Source: Candidatus Woesearchaeota archaeon
Lineage (GTDB): Archaea; Nanobdellota; Nanobdellia; Woesearchaeales; JACPBV01
Direction: 5' to 3'
Assembly (NCBI GenBank): GCA_019322475.1
Contig: JAHWIN010000087.1
Location: 1-22,699, forward strand
DNA: 22,699 nucleotides
Below the pieces are notes generated by a model, which made no database searches, had not been told where the DNA came from, and saw only the letters and a list, made by a program, of their open reading frames with translations. A program made the position numbers and the translations under genes. This document shows positions 21,761 to 22,699 of this stretch, piece by piece (position 1 is the first letter of the stretch; each line of letters starts with the position of its first letter).

Positions 21761-21824
21761 ATTTTTTGGAATGAGGGTGTTAAAATATGCTAAAGAGGAA
21801 CGATCTTTTCTGGTTTTTTCCAGC

Positions 21825-21853
21825 TAAAAAGAAAAAGGAAAAAAGGAAAAAAT
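21825..21853 (-). terminator. T-rich terminator region after the uS15 gene
   Basis: Just downstream of the uS15 stop the minus strand has several T-runs of 4 to 6 within 29 nt, the usual form of archaeal terminators. No hairpin is needed. Confidence 0.45.
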
Positions 21854-21857
21854 ATGG

Positions 21858-22313
21858 CTATTCTGTAAACATGCCTGCCCTTTTGGGGTCATACTTCCAT
21901 TCTGAAGGAAGCTTGCCTGTCTTTTTATAATACCTTATCAGGCTCCTTATCTTTGATTCTGTAAGTATTATTCCCCTTTTTGCTGTCTCGTCCCTCTTAT
22001 TTGAGGTTATGTGCTTATTTACAGCTATGCTCTTCCTGATCAATGCCAGCAGGTCCTCCGGAATCTCTGAAAGAATCTTTTTTTCCTTTAAAATCTGGGT
22101 GATTGACCTTTTGGTTATCATCCTTGCATCTGGAATACCGTAAGTGTCCCTTAATACAAGCCCTATCTGGGAGGTGCTTTTGCCTTCTTTTGCTAGTTTC
22201 GTAATCAGCAGCTCTACCTCTTTTTCCTTATACCTTACCCAGGAAGGTATGCTTGGCTGTGAAGGCTTATGCGAGCCTGCTTTTCCTTTTCTTCTTGAAT
22301 ACATCCTTGCCAT
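21858..22313 (-). CDS. rps15: 30S ribosomal protein uS15, archaeal type
   Basis: A protein of 151 residues from ATG 22313, which gives the standard archaeal start MARMYSRRKGKAGSHKP; an in-frame GTG at 22322 lies in the GGTGG ribosome-binding site. It is longer than bacterial S15 because archaeal and eukaryal forms have an extended N-terminal domain (PSWVRYKEKEVELLITKLAKEG). The C-terminal S15 core follows from about residue 75, ending in ESKIRSLIRYYKKTGKLP. It binds 16S rRNA helix 22 and helps assemble the platform. Confidence 0.93.
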   Translation of the reverse strand: MARMYSRRKGKAGSHKPSQPSIPSWVRYKEKEVELLITKLAKEGKSTSQIGLVLRDTYGIPDARMITKRSITQILKEKKILSEIPEDLLALIRKSIAVNKHITSNKRDETAKRGIILTESKIRSLIRYYKKTGKLPSEWKYDPKRAGMFTE

Positions 22314-22468
22314 ATTTACCACCTATCAAAATTTTAAGCTTAGGGAAACAAATCAGAACTTTCTTGTCTCCAGCCTAGCCAAGCAGCAGCCTGCGCTGAA
22401 ACCGGGCTATCCCTTGATATGGCTTAGAGTTGTTATCCAGTTTAAAAAGCTTTTCTTTTTAGGGATAA

Positions 22469-22477
22469 TTTTAAATA
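22469..22477 (+). promoter_or_regulatory. TATA box of the last gene
   Basis: TTTTAAATA predicts a start near 22498, about 11 nt before ATG 22509. Confidence 0.5.
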
Positions 22478-22508
22478 TCAGATACTGGCTGGCTAATCTG
22501 GGGGATAC

Positions 22509-22699
22509 ATGATCAATAAGAGGCATATAGAAGCAGGAGCATTGATAATATTTGTCTTAGTTTTTTTCTATCTTGGACTATCTAACATGTGGGGCAGAAG
22601 CTTAAGCCATGAAAAGCCTTATGCATACCTGGCCTCTGACGCTTTTCTTCACTTTTCTGTATCAGAATACTCTCTTGCTGAAGGCAGGTTTAAGTATGC
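22509..22699 (+). CDS. Membrane protein, N-terminal fragment (cut by window end)
   Basis: An open frame of 63 codons to the window edge, starting MINKRHIEAGALIIFVLVF. It has one membrane segment (about 9-26), then a polar region SLSHEKPYAYLASDAFLHFS. The ASDAFLH segment after a first helix recalls oligosaccharyltransferase (STT3/AglB)-like or other multi-pass glycosyltransferases, whose first loop has an Asp with a nearby His. This is a weak resemblance and the rest of the gene is needed. Confidence 0.6.
   Translation, partial: MINKRHIEAGALIIFVLVFFYLGLSNMWGRSLSHEKPYAYLASDAFLHFSVSEYSLAEGRFKY

Noticed and set aside
21787..21930. Small plus-strand ORF beginning MLKRNDLFWFF
   Set aside because: Most of it is the poly-A terminator region and antisense to the uS15 C-terminus; it has no ribosome-binding site.
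22323..22508. Possible tRNA or guide RNA upstream of the last gene
   Set aside because: Some GC-rich short repeats occur, but no cloverleaf, T-arm consensus or box C/D pattern could be formed on either strand.
1..22699. CRISPR array or complete insertion sequence
   Set aside because: No regularly spaced identical repeats of CRISPR size and no transposase gene were seen; the only transposition trace is the element at 19478-19639.

Overview
The window comes from an archaeon. The evidence is an archaeal-type ribosomal protein uS15, an archaeal SRP RNA with an Alu domain and paired ends, BRE/TATA promoters about 25 nt upstream of leaderless or nearly leaderless starts, and archaeal families (TrmB regulator, HerA-like ATPase, presenilin-type protease, HEPN/MNT pair). 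Gene packing is tight, with many 4-nt ATGA overlaps. The lineage cannot be fixed from the sequence alone; an uncultured, possibly DPANN-type lineage is a guess.

Layout: (1) 1-1943, a TrmB-type regulator (C-terminus cut by the window edge) divergent from a HEPN/MNT toxin-antitoxin pair that sits behind an array of 23-bp-spaced GTTAC-N4-GTAAC operators. (2) 1960-4955, leuC-leuD-leuB, preceded by an exact copy of the palindrome found upstream of the TrmB gene. (3) 5033-6932, a HerA-like ATPase, a small conserved-looking protein and a small membrane protein. (4) 6960-16917 on the minus strand, a complete tryptophan pathway in the order trpE-trpG-HAD phosphatase-trpD-(foreign-looking plus-strand gene)-trpC-trpF-inactive metallo-beta-lactamase-like protein-trpB-54-aa ORF-trpA-trpS. 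(5) 16918-17441, an AT-rich intergenic region. (6) 17442-19445, a presenilin-type intramembrane protease convergent with a metallo-beta-lactamase-fold protein. (7) 19478-19639, a hairpin-rich element with inverted ends flanked by an 8-bp direct repeat (MITE-like), then the SRP RNA. (8) 20093-21717 minus, ilvE followed by two small membrane proteins. (9) uS15 and the start of a membrane protein.

Functionally this is an amino-acid biosynthesis island: all steps from chorismate to tryptophan plus Trp-tRNA synthetase, the last leucine-pathway enzymes (isopropylmalate isomerase and dehydrogenase, branched-chain aminotransferase; no leuA here), and a candidate regulator linked to leuCDB by a shared operator.

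The most striking observation is in ilvE. The reading frame is broken by exactly 29 nt inside the conserved HYGxGVFEGIR loop. The RNA around the break can fold into a bulge-helix-bulge with two 3-nt bulges, and cutting at the standard positions in both bulges removes 29 nt and restores the frame as HYGAGVFEGIR. This looks like a very small archaeal pre-mRNA intron.
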